Shown here: piece after piece, positions 54,558-60,488 of the stretch | How positions within the stretch are numbered: position 1 is the stretch's first letter | Layout: each line of letters begins with the position of its first letter | NCBI GenBank assembly: GCA_017644005.1 | Contig: JAEPMJ010000002.1 | Span: 248,001 to 312,000, forward strand | Source: Rhizobiaceae bacterium | GTDB taxonomy: Bacteria; Pseudomonadota; Alphaproteobacteria; Rhizobiales; Rhizobiaceae | DNA length: 64,000 bases | Direction of reading: 5' to 3' | Made by a program: the position numbers and the translations under genes | The notes under the pieces: model-generated | Told to the model about the DNA's origin: nothing | Databases searched by the model: none | Seen by the model: the letters and a program-made list of their open reading frames with translations, nothing else

Positions 54558-54730
54558 GCGGAACCGTCCTTGATCTCAATGCCGCGCTTCTTTGCAGCCT
54601 CAAGCAGTCGATCCGCAGTATCGCGCCAATCATTCTGTACTGAATCCGGCTGCTGCTGGTATGGACCGCAGGCATTACCCAGACGACTCCACCGCAAGCA
54701 CTCAGCCAAGCGATCACGCAGCGGGCGCAT
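54554..54730 (-). CDS. Small phage protein
   Basis: A 58-residue protein (MRPLRDRLAECLRWSRLGNA, DWRDTADRLLEAAKKRGIEI). Helical and charged; not recognised. It starts in a TGATG overlap with the out-of-frame stop of the upstream gene and ends in an ATGA overlap with the nuclease gene. Confidence 0.6.
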   Translation of the reverse strand: MRPLRDRLAECLRWSRLGNACGPYQQQPDSVQNDWRDTADRLLEAAKKRGIEIKDGSA

Positions 54731-54978
54731 CAGGCACCGCCTTGAATGTCTGGCTGCTTAGATCGGGAAACAGGCCGTCCCGCTGAGGAACCAGCAAGCC
54801 CATGTCGATTGCCCGCTGCACGGTCCACTCGCCCACGGCTTTCCCCGATGGTTCCAGCCAGTAATTGCGCTCGTCGCCAACCTCCGAATGCCGTATTGTG
54901 AGGCAGACGGTCTGCCCCCCCCCTACAGGCTTTCATCAGCTGCTGGATGCGCTTCGGTGTTTTGGGTGTCTTACTCAT
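54714..54978 (-). pseudogene. Small phage gene frameshifted at a G9 run
   Basis: Start MSKTPKTPKRIQQLMKACRG, then after nine G (54923-54915) the coding frame continues QTVCLTIRHSEVGDERNYWL, EPSGKAVGEWTVQRAIDMG and DGLFPDLSSQTFKAVPDAP. Eight G would give an 87-residue protein. As written the frame runs on to a TGA at 54730 with Arg/Gly-rich, non-protein-like sequence. The restored product is not assigned; the EPSGKxVGxWT segment is familiar from phage hypothetical proteins. Confidence 0.65.
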
Positions 54979-55021
54979 ACATGCGCCCCCCCTGCCATGG
55001 CCTTCTGGGATCGGCTGCCAT
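54971..55021 (-). CDS. 16-residue frame linking two genes
   Basis: MAADPRRPWQGGRMYE starts in a TAATG overlap with the upstream stop and ends 8 bases inside the next gene. It contains a third G run (7 G). It may be a translated coupler keeping ribosomes on the chain, or chance. Low confidence. Confidence 0.25.
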   Translation of the reverse strand: MAADPRRPWQGGRMYE

Positions 55022-55362
55022 TAGCTTTCCTCGCCGAGTTCGGGTGCTACAAATTCCTGCTCGGTCCAGTGGTCTCCGCTGGCCAACATGCAGGCAACAC
55101 CTGCCGTGTTGATCGTAACGATGGTGAATGTCGCGCCGTCCTCGCTGAGCCAGAGCTGCACCAACGTTCGCTGTCCGGCTTGGCCGGTAGCTATCGGAGC
55201 TTCCCGGTAGTTGTCGGCGAGCCATTGGGTGATTCTATCTGCTGGGGCGCACGCTATGTTGTGCGCCCGCGCCTCACTCACTCCAGCCCATGCGAGCGCT
55301 GCGATACCAGCAGCGGCCAGCGCGGAAGTTGCGATGAATGTATGCCAATCCTGCCTGTCCAT
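55021..55362 (-). CDS. Small exported phage protein
   Basis: A 113-residue protein with a signal peptide (FIATSALAAAGIAALAWAG, cleavage near ARA before HNI). The mature part is AHNIACAPADRITQWLADN, VQLWLSEDGATFTIVTINTA with two cysteines. Small exported proteins of this type occur in rhizobial genomes and prophages. Function unknown. Confidence 0.6.
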   Translation of the reverse strand: MDRQDWHTFIATSALAAAGIAALAWAGVSEARAHNIACAPADRITQWLADNYREAPIATGQAGQRTLVQLWLSEDGATFTIVTINTAGVACMLASGDHWTEQEFVAPELGEES

Positions 55363-55420
55363 TGTTCCCCGTTCCTCGTGTATTGGGGGTTTGGAAAACG
55401 CGGTTCACTCCAATCGGAAA

Positions 55421-55807
55421 TCAGTCGCCCTCAGCTCCGGGGCGATAAACAGCGCGAGCCATCGCGCGGATCGCAGCAACGAACGGGCGATGAAAATCCG
55501 CGTCGGGGCCGTCCAAGAGGCTATCCGCCCGCGCGATGAGTTCTTCGACTGTTGCGAGTTCTTGTCGGCCATAGCGGAGCCCTGTTGTTTCCTCGACCTT
55601 GCGCAGTTCATCCGCGCTGATGTTGATCCTGTCCGCGTACCAGGCGGCGCGCGTGCGGCTGTAACCCCACCCGAGGCGGCGCGAAGCTACCCGGATACGA
55701 TCACTGACATTCACCCCCGCGCCGGGCGGCGCGACGTGGTAGCGCAACGCGCCCTGCACGAACTCAACGCTCGACATTTCGGATTTCTCCGCTCGATTTT
55801 CTGACAT
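55421..55807 (-). CDS. First gene of the leftward early chain
   Basis: A 128-residue protein. SDRIRVASRRLGWGYSRTRA, AWYADRINISADELRKVEET and a helical C-terminus (FVAAIRAMARAVYRP). The first part looks like a small DNA-binding helical domain, not assigned. A second ATG 30 bases downstream also has a ribosome site. It faces the poorly defined region to its right. Confidence 0.65.
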   Translation of the reverse strand: MSENRAEKSEMSSVEFVQGALRYHVAPPGAGVNVSDRIRVASRRLGWGYSRTRAAWYADRINISADELRKVEETTGLRYGRQELATVEELIARADSLLDGPDADFHRPFVAAIRAMARAVYRPGAEGD

Positions 55808-55838
55808 TTACGACAATCCTCATGGTTTGCTTCTGCTC

Positions 55839-56372
55839 ATGGAAAGCAGGAGCAACACAAAAGGACTTGAACCACTTGGAGCGGTCGCTGACCGCGTGAT
55901 CGCGCGAATGATTGGCGTCATGGACGCGCGAGGAAATCAGGCTGCCGGACGCCTTAAAGGGCCGGCTGAAATTGGTTGCGGACGGGTGGCCGGGACAGGT
56001 CCAACGGCTCCCACCCATCCGCTGACGCGGATTAAAGAGCCGAGCCGGAAGATCGTGCGAACAATCACACTCCGCGTGTCTGGAATGCGCTGTTGTCTGC
56101 CAGCGCTGGGGAGAGAGCCTAGCCCCCTCGTTGAAAGTTGGCTCTCTCCCACCCCTTCTCAGGTACGCCGCCTGGATATCGCAAATGACAACCGTATTCA
56201 CACCGCCCTCCATGGTTCGGAGGGCTGCACGGTCCATGGCGTGTATGTGCGGATGGAGCTGGCCGGGGAACGCCCGAGGGAGGAGTGGCGAACGCCCCCG
56301 GCCTTCGCATCTACGGGGCAGTGCCGACCCCGGAGCGAACTGGTATCTGAGATACCGCTTTCGCAGAATTGA
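55839..56372 (+). CDS. Doubtful reading frame in the region between early chain and immunity region
   Basis: A 177-residue rightward frame, the longest in a 700-base stretch without a clear gene. Parts look protein-like (LDIANDNRIHTALHGSEGC, VYVRMELAGERPREEW), others do not. A competing 37-residue frame at 55912-56025 (TTG start, TREEIRLPDALKGRLKLVAD) looks more coding locally. The stretch also holds an 11-bp inverted repeat and a 15-bp dyad. It may be a decayed gene or control region. Confidence 0.3.
   Translation: MESRSNTKGLEPLGAVADRVIARMIGVMDARGNQAAGRLKGPAEIGCGRVAGTGPTAPTHPLTRIKEPSRKIVRTITLRVSGMRCCLPALGREPSPLVESWLSPTPSQVRRLDIANDNRIHTALHGSEGCTVHGVYVRMELAGERPREEWRTPPAFASTGQCRPRSELVSEIPLSQN
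56109..56150. repeat. 11-bp perfect inverted repeat
   Basis: GGGAGAGAGCC and GGCTCTCTCCC pair perfectly around 20 bases. No T tract follows on either strand. It could form a stable hairpin in RNA or be a protein-binding site in the gap between the two early transcripts. Confidence 0.5.
56342..56356. promoter_or_regulatory. 15-bp dyad GGTATCTgAGATACC, candidate operator
   Basis: A perfect 7+1+7 palindrome about 160 bases upstream of the start at 56516. This size and symmetry suit a dimeric phage repressor. It differs from the TAGYGYYACTRYA motif of the immunity region. No second full copy was noticed. Confidence 0.45.
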
Positions 56373-56515
56373 CAGACCCGCGAGCAATTGGTGACGCAAC
56401 GTCCGTTTTGCGATGAGCGGTCTAAATGGCTAACAACCTGAGATTTACCTCTTGCGGATGAAGCAAAACCCTGACGATAATTTTCCGGTTTCGAAAAATA
56501 TCGATGGGGGGCATC

Positions 56516-56773
56516 ATGATTTCGGACATTCCCTATTCCGAGCCGTTCCTGGTCCCGGATATCGTCATCAGCGGGCTTGCTCACGCAGAGCAAATCGCCC
56601 CGCACCTGTTTCGGCTGTCTTTCTACGTTCGGCAGAAAAACCCGGACGGTACGGTCGAAAGAGTCATCGTCCTGAAATGCGTCATGGAAGAGGGAGACAT
56701 GAGAACCACTGCGGGCAATGTCGTCCTGACCAGCAATGCTCCGATGGAGATGTACGCAAACGAGCTGCATTAG
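56516..56773 (+). CDS. Small conserved phage protein
   Basis: An 85-residue protein (MISDIPYSEPFLVPDIVISG, HLFRLSFYVRQKNPDGTVE, VMEEGDMRTTAGNVVLT). Small proteins with this DIPYSEPFLVPD-like start occur in rhizobial prophages; function unknown. GGGGGG lies before the ATG. It converges with the GIY-YIG-like gene with a 4-base overlap. Confidence 0.6.
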   Translation: MISDIPYSEPFLVPDIVISGLAHAEQIAPHLFRLSFYVRQKNPDGTVERVIVLKCVMEEGDMRTTAGNVVLTSNAPMEMYANELH

Positions 56774-57354
56774 GCAGCCTTCCGCATTCGTAGCCAACTC
56801 GGGACAACCGAATGCGCAATAGGATCAGCGAGATACTGATCAAGCCTCCCAATGTCAGCGGCTGGCGGCGTCTTGCGGGTCCGGTACCAGCGCTCGATTA
56901 TCGCGTCTACATCGTCAGGCGCGTGCCACGGCGCGTTCTCTCCGACCTCTTTGCGAACCTGGCTTTGCACGTGGCGAATGCGGGAACTGTACGACATGCG
57001 CCGACGCATGGATTCCGTCCATTTGCGGCCACGATTATTGCCCCTCAGGCAACCCACGGGTGTCAATCGCTCTCTGGCGACATCCACCGTCCCCGCCGAA
57101 ACAATCAGATCGATGATGTCCCGGAGACGGGGCGAGGACAAAAACCATTCGTGATGCGAGTGCTGATCCGCAAAGCAATCGTGGAGGAAATGCTCATCCG
57201 CCATTGTGCCTTGTACAGTGCCGATAATTTCGAGTGGGAAGGGCGACCAGATAGCCAGCGACAACAACCTGTCCTCAACCGCGCCGGAACATCCAATCTT
57301 GATTGGACCGTCCATTCCGACCGGCTTCATGAAATAGACGAGGCTCTTCTTCAT
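56770..57354 (-). CDS. GIY-YIG-type (T5orf172/MUG113-like) protein
   Basis: A 194-residue protein. The N-terminal 85 residues match the T5orf172/MUG113 variant of the GIY-YIG fold: VYFMKPVGMDGPIKIGCSG, AVEDRLLSLAIWSPFPLEI, DEHFLHDCFADQHSHHEWF. Basic residues fill the middle (NNRGRKWTESMRRRMSYSSR), likely DNA contacts. Phage proteins of this family are nuclease-like, but activity here is unproven. It overlaps the Cro-like gene by 4 bases and is probably co-expressed with it. Confidence 0.75.
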   Translation of the reverse strand: MKKSLVYFMKPVGMDGPIKIGCSGAVEDRLLSLAIWSPFPLEIIGTVQGTMADEHFLHDCFADQHSHHEWFLSSPRLRDIIDLIVSAGTVDVARERLTPVGCLRGNNRGRKWTESMRRRMSYSSRIRHVQSQVRKEVGENAPWHAPDDVDAIIERWYRTRKTPPAADIGRLDQYLADPIAHSVVPSWLRMRKAA

Positions 57355-57569
57355 TCCGCAGCCTCCGCATATCCCGCCAGATCGTTCGGTGTGACCGCGC
57401 CATTCGTAACTTCCGCGATGCGCTTAGCGAGATCGCGTCCGGGCCACGGTGGGGCGTCTCCGCAGAGCTGCGAAACGTATCCAGGCGTGACCTTGATTGC
57501 GTCCGCAAATGCGGACTTGGTCATCGGCTTCGGTTCGGCGTTGAGCCACATGGCGAGTTTGTTCGTCAT
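57351..57569 (-). CDS. YdaS/Cro-like HTH regulator
   Basis: A 72-residue protein (LAMWLNAEPKPMTKSAFADA, KVTPGYVSQLCGD, then LAKRIAEVTNGAVTPNDLAG), the YdaS-type Cro/CI HTH pattern with VSQL recognition helix. The ATG lies only 6 bases from a -10 element, so its mRNA may be leaderless. It is divergent from the XRE regulator, with operator-like repeats between them. Which of the two is the lysogenic repressor cannot be told from sequence. Confidence 0.75.
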   Translation of the reverse strand: MTNKLAMWLNAEPKPMTKSAFADAIKVTPGYVSQLCGDAPPWPGRDLAKRIAEVTNGAVTPNDLAGYAEAAE

Positions 57570-57575
57570 GCAGCT

Positions 57576-57604
57576 ATTTAGCGCTACTACAATCGTAACG
57601 TCAA
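57576..57604 (-). promoter_or_regulatory. Promoter of the Cro-like gene, leaderless
   Basis: TTGACG (-35, 57604-57599) and CTAAAT (-10, 57581-57576) are 17 bases apart, and the ATG follows 6 bases after the -10. Transcription would begin at or next to the A of the ATG, as with lambda cI from PRM. No ribosome site is present. Confidence 0.6.
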
Positions 57605-57626
57605 GAAGTTTTTTAGCGTCACTGTA
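57577..57626. promoter_or_regulatory. Two operator-like repeats between the divergent regulators
   Basis: TTTAGCGCTACTACA (57577-57591) and TTTAGCGTCACTGTA (57612-57626) are direct repeats with centre-to-centre spacing of 35. The first covers the -10 region of the Cro-like gene and the second lies upstream of its -35. A third related copy, TAGTGCTACTACA, sits at the early promoter near 58530. They are likely binding sites of one or both regulators. Confidence 0.6.
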
Positions 57627-57661
57627 TGGCGGGCGCTTTCGCACCGTCGCAGATTCTGGGT

Positions 57662-58000
57662 ATGGCTAAAAGGGTACAACCTCGCTTCAAAAACCAGCCG
57701 CGCCGTCATTTCATCCGGCAGTGGCGGCTTTTTCGCAATCTGACACAGGAGCAGCTTGCGGAGCGCGTCGGTGTGACCATCGGGACGATCTCGCAGCTCG
57801 AAACCGGCCGCATCAATTATCGTCAGCCATTGCTCGAAGAACTGGCTTGGGCGCTTCGGTGCCGACCGGGCGATTTGTTGAATGTGGACCCGACCACAGA
57901 CGGGGCTTTCTGGTCAATATGGGAAACTCTTGAACCAGAACAGCGCGAACAGGCCACCCGGATTATCGAGACATTCCGCAAAACGGGCACCGAAGGATAG
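57662..58000 (+). CDS. XRE-family HTH regulator (CI-like)
   Basis: A 112-residue protein. HTH_3 domain at about 18-70: FIRQWRLFRNLTQEQLAERV, GVTIGTISQLETGR. A short helical C-terminus (EPEQREQATRIIETFRK) may dimerise. There is no LexA/S24 peptidase part, so RecA-stimulated self-cleavage is not expected. The frame extends 36 bases upstream to an alternative ATG/GTG, but the start chosen gives the conserved length. Confidence 0.75.
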   Translation: MAKRVQPRFKNQPRRHFIRQWRLFRNLTQEQLAERVGVTIGTISQLETGRINYRQPLLEELAWALRCRPGDLLNVDPTTDGAFWSIWETLEPEQREQATRIIETFRKTGTEG

Positions 58001-58062
58001 GCTTTGAACGCCTCCCTACCTATGTCGCGCTTCCTCTCATAAGCCCATACCCTGTAAGAAAT

Positions 58063-58140
58063 ACTACCGTTATTCAGCACTACCGTTATTCTGCGTAGTG
58101 TGCAGGCTACCTGAGTGACGTAGTATGCAGGCTACGTCAC
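58063..58140. repeat. Cluster of direct repeats and hairpin between convergent regulatory genes
   Basis: ACTACCGTTATTC occurs at 58063-58075 and 58079-58091, 16 bases apart. GTAGTGTGCAGGCTAC (58095-58110) and GTAGTATGCAGGCTAC (58120-58135) differ at one base and are 25 apart. The second is part of a perfect 9-bp stem (GTGACGTAG with CTACGTCAC, 8-base loop, 58115-58140) that includes the stop codon of the neighbouring gene. It may be a protein-binding array, replication-origin iterons or a bidirectional terminator. Confidence 0.6.
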
Positions 58141-58470
58141 GTCTGCGGGGTGGATGAGGGCATAGTGGTTCACCGGCTTGCGCCCGCCCGGAGCAATCCG
58201 CCGCGAGACGACGATTAGATTCCGCGACTTCAGCGCAGCCACTGCCAGCTTCACGGTCTGAACGTGTAGACGCAGTTCCTTGGCTATTGTCGTCTGGCGC
58301 GGGAACGGCTCTCTCGATTGCGGGTTCGCCCGCAGGGCTATGTAGAGCGCCACCAGTCGCACTGAATTATCCAGGTCCGGCTGCGTCACCACGTAACGCA
58401 TCCACTCATCGCGGTCCCGATAGAAAACCCCGGAATCGGTCAGCCCGTGAAAATTGCGCTTTGAAGCCAT
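58132..58470 (-). CDS. Winged-helix phage regulator or replication protein
   Basis: A 112-residue protein. RLVALYIALRANPQSREPFP, RQTTIAKELRLHVQTVKLAV, AALKSRNLIVVSRR is a helix-turn-helix with wing, as at the N-terminus of phage replication initiators and helix-turn-helix_36 proteins. It starts 105 bases from the divergent early promoter region and converges with the CI-like gene at the repeat cluster. Confidence 0.7.
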   Translation of the reverse strand: MASKRNFHGLTDSGVFYRDRDEWMRYVVTQPDLDNSVRLVALYIALRANPQSREPFPRQTTIAKELRLHVQTVKLAVAALKSRNLIVVSRRIAPGGRKPVNHYALIHPADVT

Positions 58471-58515
58471 ATTCGCTTTCTAACGCATTGGCTTTAGTAA
58501 GGCTACATTTTTTTA

Positions 58516-58544
58516 TTGACACTAAATGATAGTGCTACTACAGT
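58516..58544 (+). promoter_or_regulatory. Early rightward promoter with built-in operator
   Basis: TTGACA (58516-58521) and TACAGT (58539-58544) are exactly 17 bases apart. The spacer holds the dyad CACTA-AATGA-TAGTG (58520-58534), and TAGTGCTACTACA overlapping the -10 matches the operator motif of the immunity region. A repressor bound here would block all rightward early genes. Confidence 0.75.
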
Positions 58545-58555
58545 CTTCCCATCAT

Positions 58556-58575
58556 CAATGAAGGGAGCAGGCAGA
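58556..58575 (+). repeat. Repeated 20-base leader, copy 1
   Basis: CAATGAAGGGAGCAGGCAGA ends at the start codon of the first early gene and contains its ribosome site AAGGGAG. An identical copy precedes the second early gene (58847-58866). Confidence 0.8.
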
Positions 58576-58832
58576 TGGCAGCAACACCACAATGGAAGGT
58601 CTACCGCGACGGCGAGTATGTCGCGGCATGCAAATACGCAGAGGACGCTGCGGTTCTGGTTTCCGCCGCTGGTGGCGTCGTTAAGCACGGCCATTCGCTA
58701 GTCGTCTGGACCGAGGGCAAGGAAAACTTCAGCGCTGGCGAGAGCTACGACCAAGCCGCCGCACTCATGGAAAGCCGCCGCTACGAAAACGCTCGCGCTG
58801 CTTATGAGCGCGTTCATGGCCCATTGGCCTAA
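58575..58832 (+). CDS. First rightward early protein
   Basis: An 85-residue protein (QWKVYRDGEYVAACKYAEDA, AVLVSAAGGVVKHGHSLVVW, ALMESRRYENARAAYERVHG). It recalls small phage and rhizobial proteins of unknown function that contain a repeated strand-helix unit. It is translated directly from the early promoter with a strong ribosome site in the repeated leader. Confidence 0.65.
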   Translation: MAATPQWKVYRDGEYVAACKYAEDAAVLVSAAGGVVKHGHSLVVWTEGKENFSAGESYDQAAALMESRRYENARAAYERVHGPLA

Positions 58833-58846
58833 CCAACAACCCAATC

Positions 58847-58866
58847 CAATGAAGGGAGCAGGCAGA
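58847..58866 (+). repeat. Repeated 20-base leader, copy 2
   Basis: Identical to 58556-58575, again with AAGGGAG as ribosome site, 1 base before the start of the second early gene. The two genes share no protein similarity, so only the leader has been copied or conserved. Confidence 0.8.
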
Positions 58867-58867
58867 C

Positions 58868-59077
58868 ATGGCGAGCGAGCGGGTTATGGGAAATGAACTA
58901 ATCGTCGGTGACGTTATCGACACATGGATGGGGCGTCGGCGCATCGTCGGATTGCTTCCATACAGTGGACCGCTTGCCCCGCTTTGGGACGTTCCGGCTC
59001 ACATCGCCGAACTCGATATCGGCCCTAGCATGACTATCGAGCCTCAAGTGGTCTTTGACCGCGTTTGCGTTGCCTAA
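58868..59077 (+). CDS. Second rightward early protein
   Basis: A 69-residue protein (ELIVGDVIDTWMGRRRIVGL, DVPAHIAELDIGPSMTIEPQ), beta-type and resembling a small SH3-like fold. Function unknown; expressed from the same leader sequence as the gene before it. Confidence 0.6.
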   Translation: MASERVMGNELIVGDVIDTWMGRRRIVGLLPYSGPLAPLWDVPAHIAELDIGPSMTIEPQVVFDRVCVA

Positions 59078-59139
59078 CGATCCTTCCGGTGTCCCGCGTC
59101 ACGGCGCGGGCATCCCGAATGCTCTGAGAGGATTAACCC

Positions 59140-59883
59140 ATGGCAAAGAAACCCAACCCGGCCAAGATCGTCGCCTACAAAGGCTTCAATCCCGACTGGA
59201 CCTGCAATGGCTTCCAGTATGAGGTCGGCAAGACCTTCAAACACAAGGGCAGGGCCGAATTATGCGCCAGCGGCTTCCATGCCTGCCAAGCGCCCCTTGA
59301 TGTGTTCGGCTATTATCCTCCGACCAGCAAATTTGCGCTGGTCGAAATGTCCGGCGTTTCCGCTGATCGGCGTGGCGACAGCAAGCTTTGCTCTACCGAG
59401 ATTACCATCAAGGCCGAACTGACGCTTCCGGATTTCATAAAGCGCGGCGTGGACTACATACTCTCCAAGGTTGATTTTGCGGGGGCGTCGGAGACCAACA
59501 CCGGCGACCGGAGCGCAGCCACCAACACCGGCGACCGGAGCGCAGCCACCAACACCGGCTACCGGAGCGCAGCCACCAACACCGGCGACCGGAGCGCAGC
59601 CACCAACACCGGCGACCGGAGCGCAGCCACCAACACCGGCTACCGGAGCGCAGCCACCAACACCGGCAAATACGGTGCCGCCTTCGCCACAGGGATAGAC
59701 GGCAAAGTATCGGGCGCGGTCGGTTGTTCCCTCCATTTGGATGAACGGCGCGAGAATTGGGGCGCAGACAATCACGGCGAGATTTTGCACGCTTGGGCGG
59801 GGATTGTTGGCCGCGACGGCATCAAGCCGGACACTTTCTATACCCTCAAAGACGGTCAGCCGGTCGAGGTGTCGGACCAATGA
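59140..59883 (+). CDS. DUF7666-like phage protein with nine-residue tandem repeats
   Basis: A 247-residue protein. The N-terminal 110 residues (YKGFNPDWTCNGFQYEVGKT, LCASGFHACQAPLDVFGYY, FALVEMSG) match the DUF7666-type phage domain. Then six perfect or near-perfect repeats of TNTG(D/Y)RSAA plus a degenerate seventh, in the order D D Y D D Y. A C-terminal domain of about 65 residues follows (GDGRENWGADNHGEILHAW-like region). The repeats may stack as a beta-solenoid. Function unknown. Confidence 0.7.
   Translation: MAKKPNPAKIVAYKGFNPDWTCNGFQYEVGKTFKHKGRAELCASGFHACQAPLDVFGYYPPTSKFALVEMSGVSADRRGDSKLCSTEITIKAELTLPDFIKRGVDYILSKVDFAGASETNTGDRSAATNTGDRSAATNTGYRSAATNTGDRSAATNTGDRSAATNTGYRSAATNTGKYGAAFATGIDGKVSGAVGCSLHLDERRENWGADNHGEILHAWAGIVGRDGIKPDTFYTLKDGQPVEVSDQ
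59494..59682 (+). repeat. 27-bp tandem repeat, six full copies plus one degenerate
   Basis: Units start at 59494, 59521, 59548, 59575, 59602 and 59629, each 27 bases encoding TNTGxRSAA. The seventh (59656-59682) is diverged. Units 1, 2, 4 and 5 encode D and units 3 and 6 encode Y, so the array is also two copies of an 81-bp unit. Near-identity at the DNA level implies recent expansion and probable copy-number change. Confidence 0.95.
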
Positions 59884-60233
59884 CCCTTTGCGACCAGCAT
59901 CACGTCACGACTCCGCAGGAAGAAGCGCAGGCGCATATCCGCAAGGCCATCCGGGAATTGCAGAAGCTTGAAGCTTCGGTGCCTGTCGCCTCTCTGATGA
60001 CCATCCAGAGGCAGAAGGATTCCGCCAACGCCTACATCGACAACGTGGCCCTTCGCACTGCGGAAATCATGCTGGATTGCACGCTGGCGGTTTCGTCTCT
60101 CTCAGCCTCGCTCGGAAATGACGACCGTTTCGATGTGAAGGGCATTCGTGAAGGCATTCAGGAAATCCTGACGGATGGACTGTTCGACGCCCGCCAGTGG
60201 GCTGAGGCAGCCGAAGAAGAGGAATACGCGTGA
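59880..60233 (+). CDS. Small phage protein
   Basis: A 117-residue helical protein (EEAQAHIRKAIRELQKLEAS, IDNVALRTAEIMLDCTLAV, EGIQEILTDGLFDARQWAE). Not recognised. Start ATG overlaps the upstream TGA by 4 bases. Confidence 0.6.
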   Translation: MTLCDQHHVTTPQEEAQAHIRKAIRELQKLEASVPVASLMTIQRQKDSANAYIDNVALRTAEIMLDCTLAVSSLSASLGNDDRFDVKGIREGIQEILTDGLFDARQWAEAAEEEEYA

Positions 60234-60349
60234 TGCATGACCCTCTCCATCAGATCATGGCCGACATAGCCAATGACGCGGCAAAGATGATTGTCTGGTT
60301 CGGCGTGTGCGGTCTGTTCGGCTTCATCCTCATTGGGATTGGAGGGTGA
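60233..60349 (+). CDS. Small membrane protein
   Basis: A 38-residue frame (MHDPLHQIMADIANDAAKMI then VWFGVCGLFGFILIGIGG) with one C-terminal transmembrane segment. TGATG overlap with the upstream gene and 1 base from the downstream one. The tight packing supports real translation. Confidence 0.55.
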   Translation: MHDPLHQIMADIANDAAKMIVWFGVCGLFGFILIGIGG

Positions 60350-60350
60350 G

Positions 60351-60488
60351 ATGCAGCTTAAAGAGCAGTTACGCCTGAGCCTCATTCTCGCGGCGCTGGA
60401 AAACATCATCAAGCACGACGCTGAGCCCAAGCTTAAGTCAGCGGCCCGTCGCCGATACCTGGAACTCACGGAGAAAGACAATGGCTGA
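60351..60488 (+). CDS. Short helical phage protein
   Basis: A 45-residue protein (MQLKEQLRLSLILAALENII, ARRRYLELTEK), amphipathic helices. GGAGG lies upstream. Overlaps the ERF gene by 8 bases. Function unknown. Confidence 0.55.
   Translation: MQLKEQLRLSLILAALENIIKHDAEPKLKSAARRRYLELTEKDNG

Noticed and set aside
55764..56399. 211-codon minus-strand frame in the unassigned region
   Set aside because: Composition is Arg/His/Ser-rich as in shadow frames, it overlaps the start of the early-chain gene and no ribosome site is evident.
59494..59682. Possible CRISPR array
   Set aside because: The units are contiguous with no spacers, divisible by three and inside a coding frame, so this is a tandem repeat.
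59260..59880. Long minus-strand frame with repeated GVGGCAPVA units
   Set aside because: It is the antisense of the 27-bp repeat array; a repeat length divisible by three keeps all frames open. It has no ribosome site and the plus strand has a recognisable domain.
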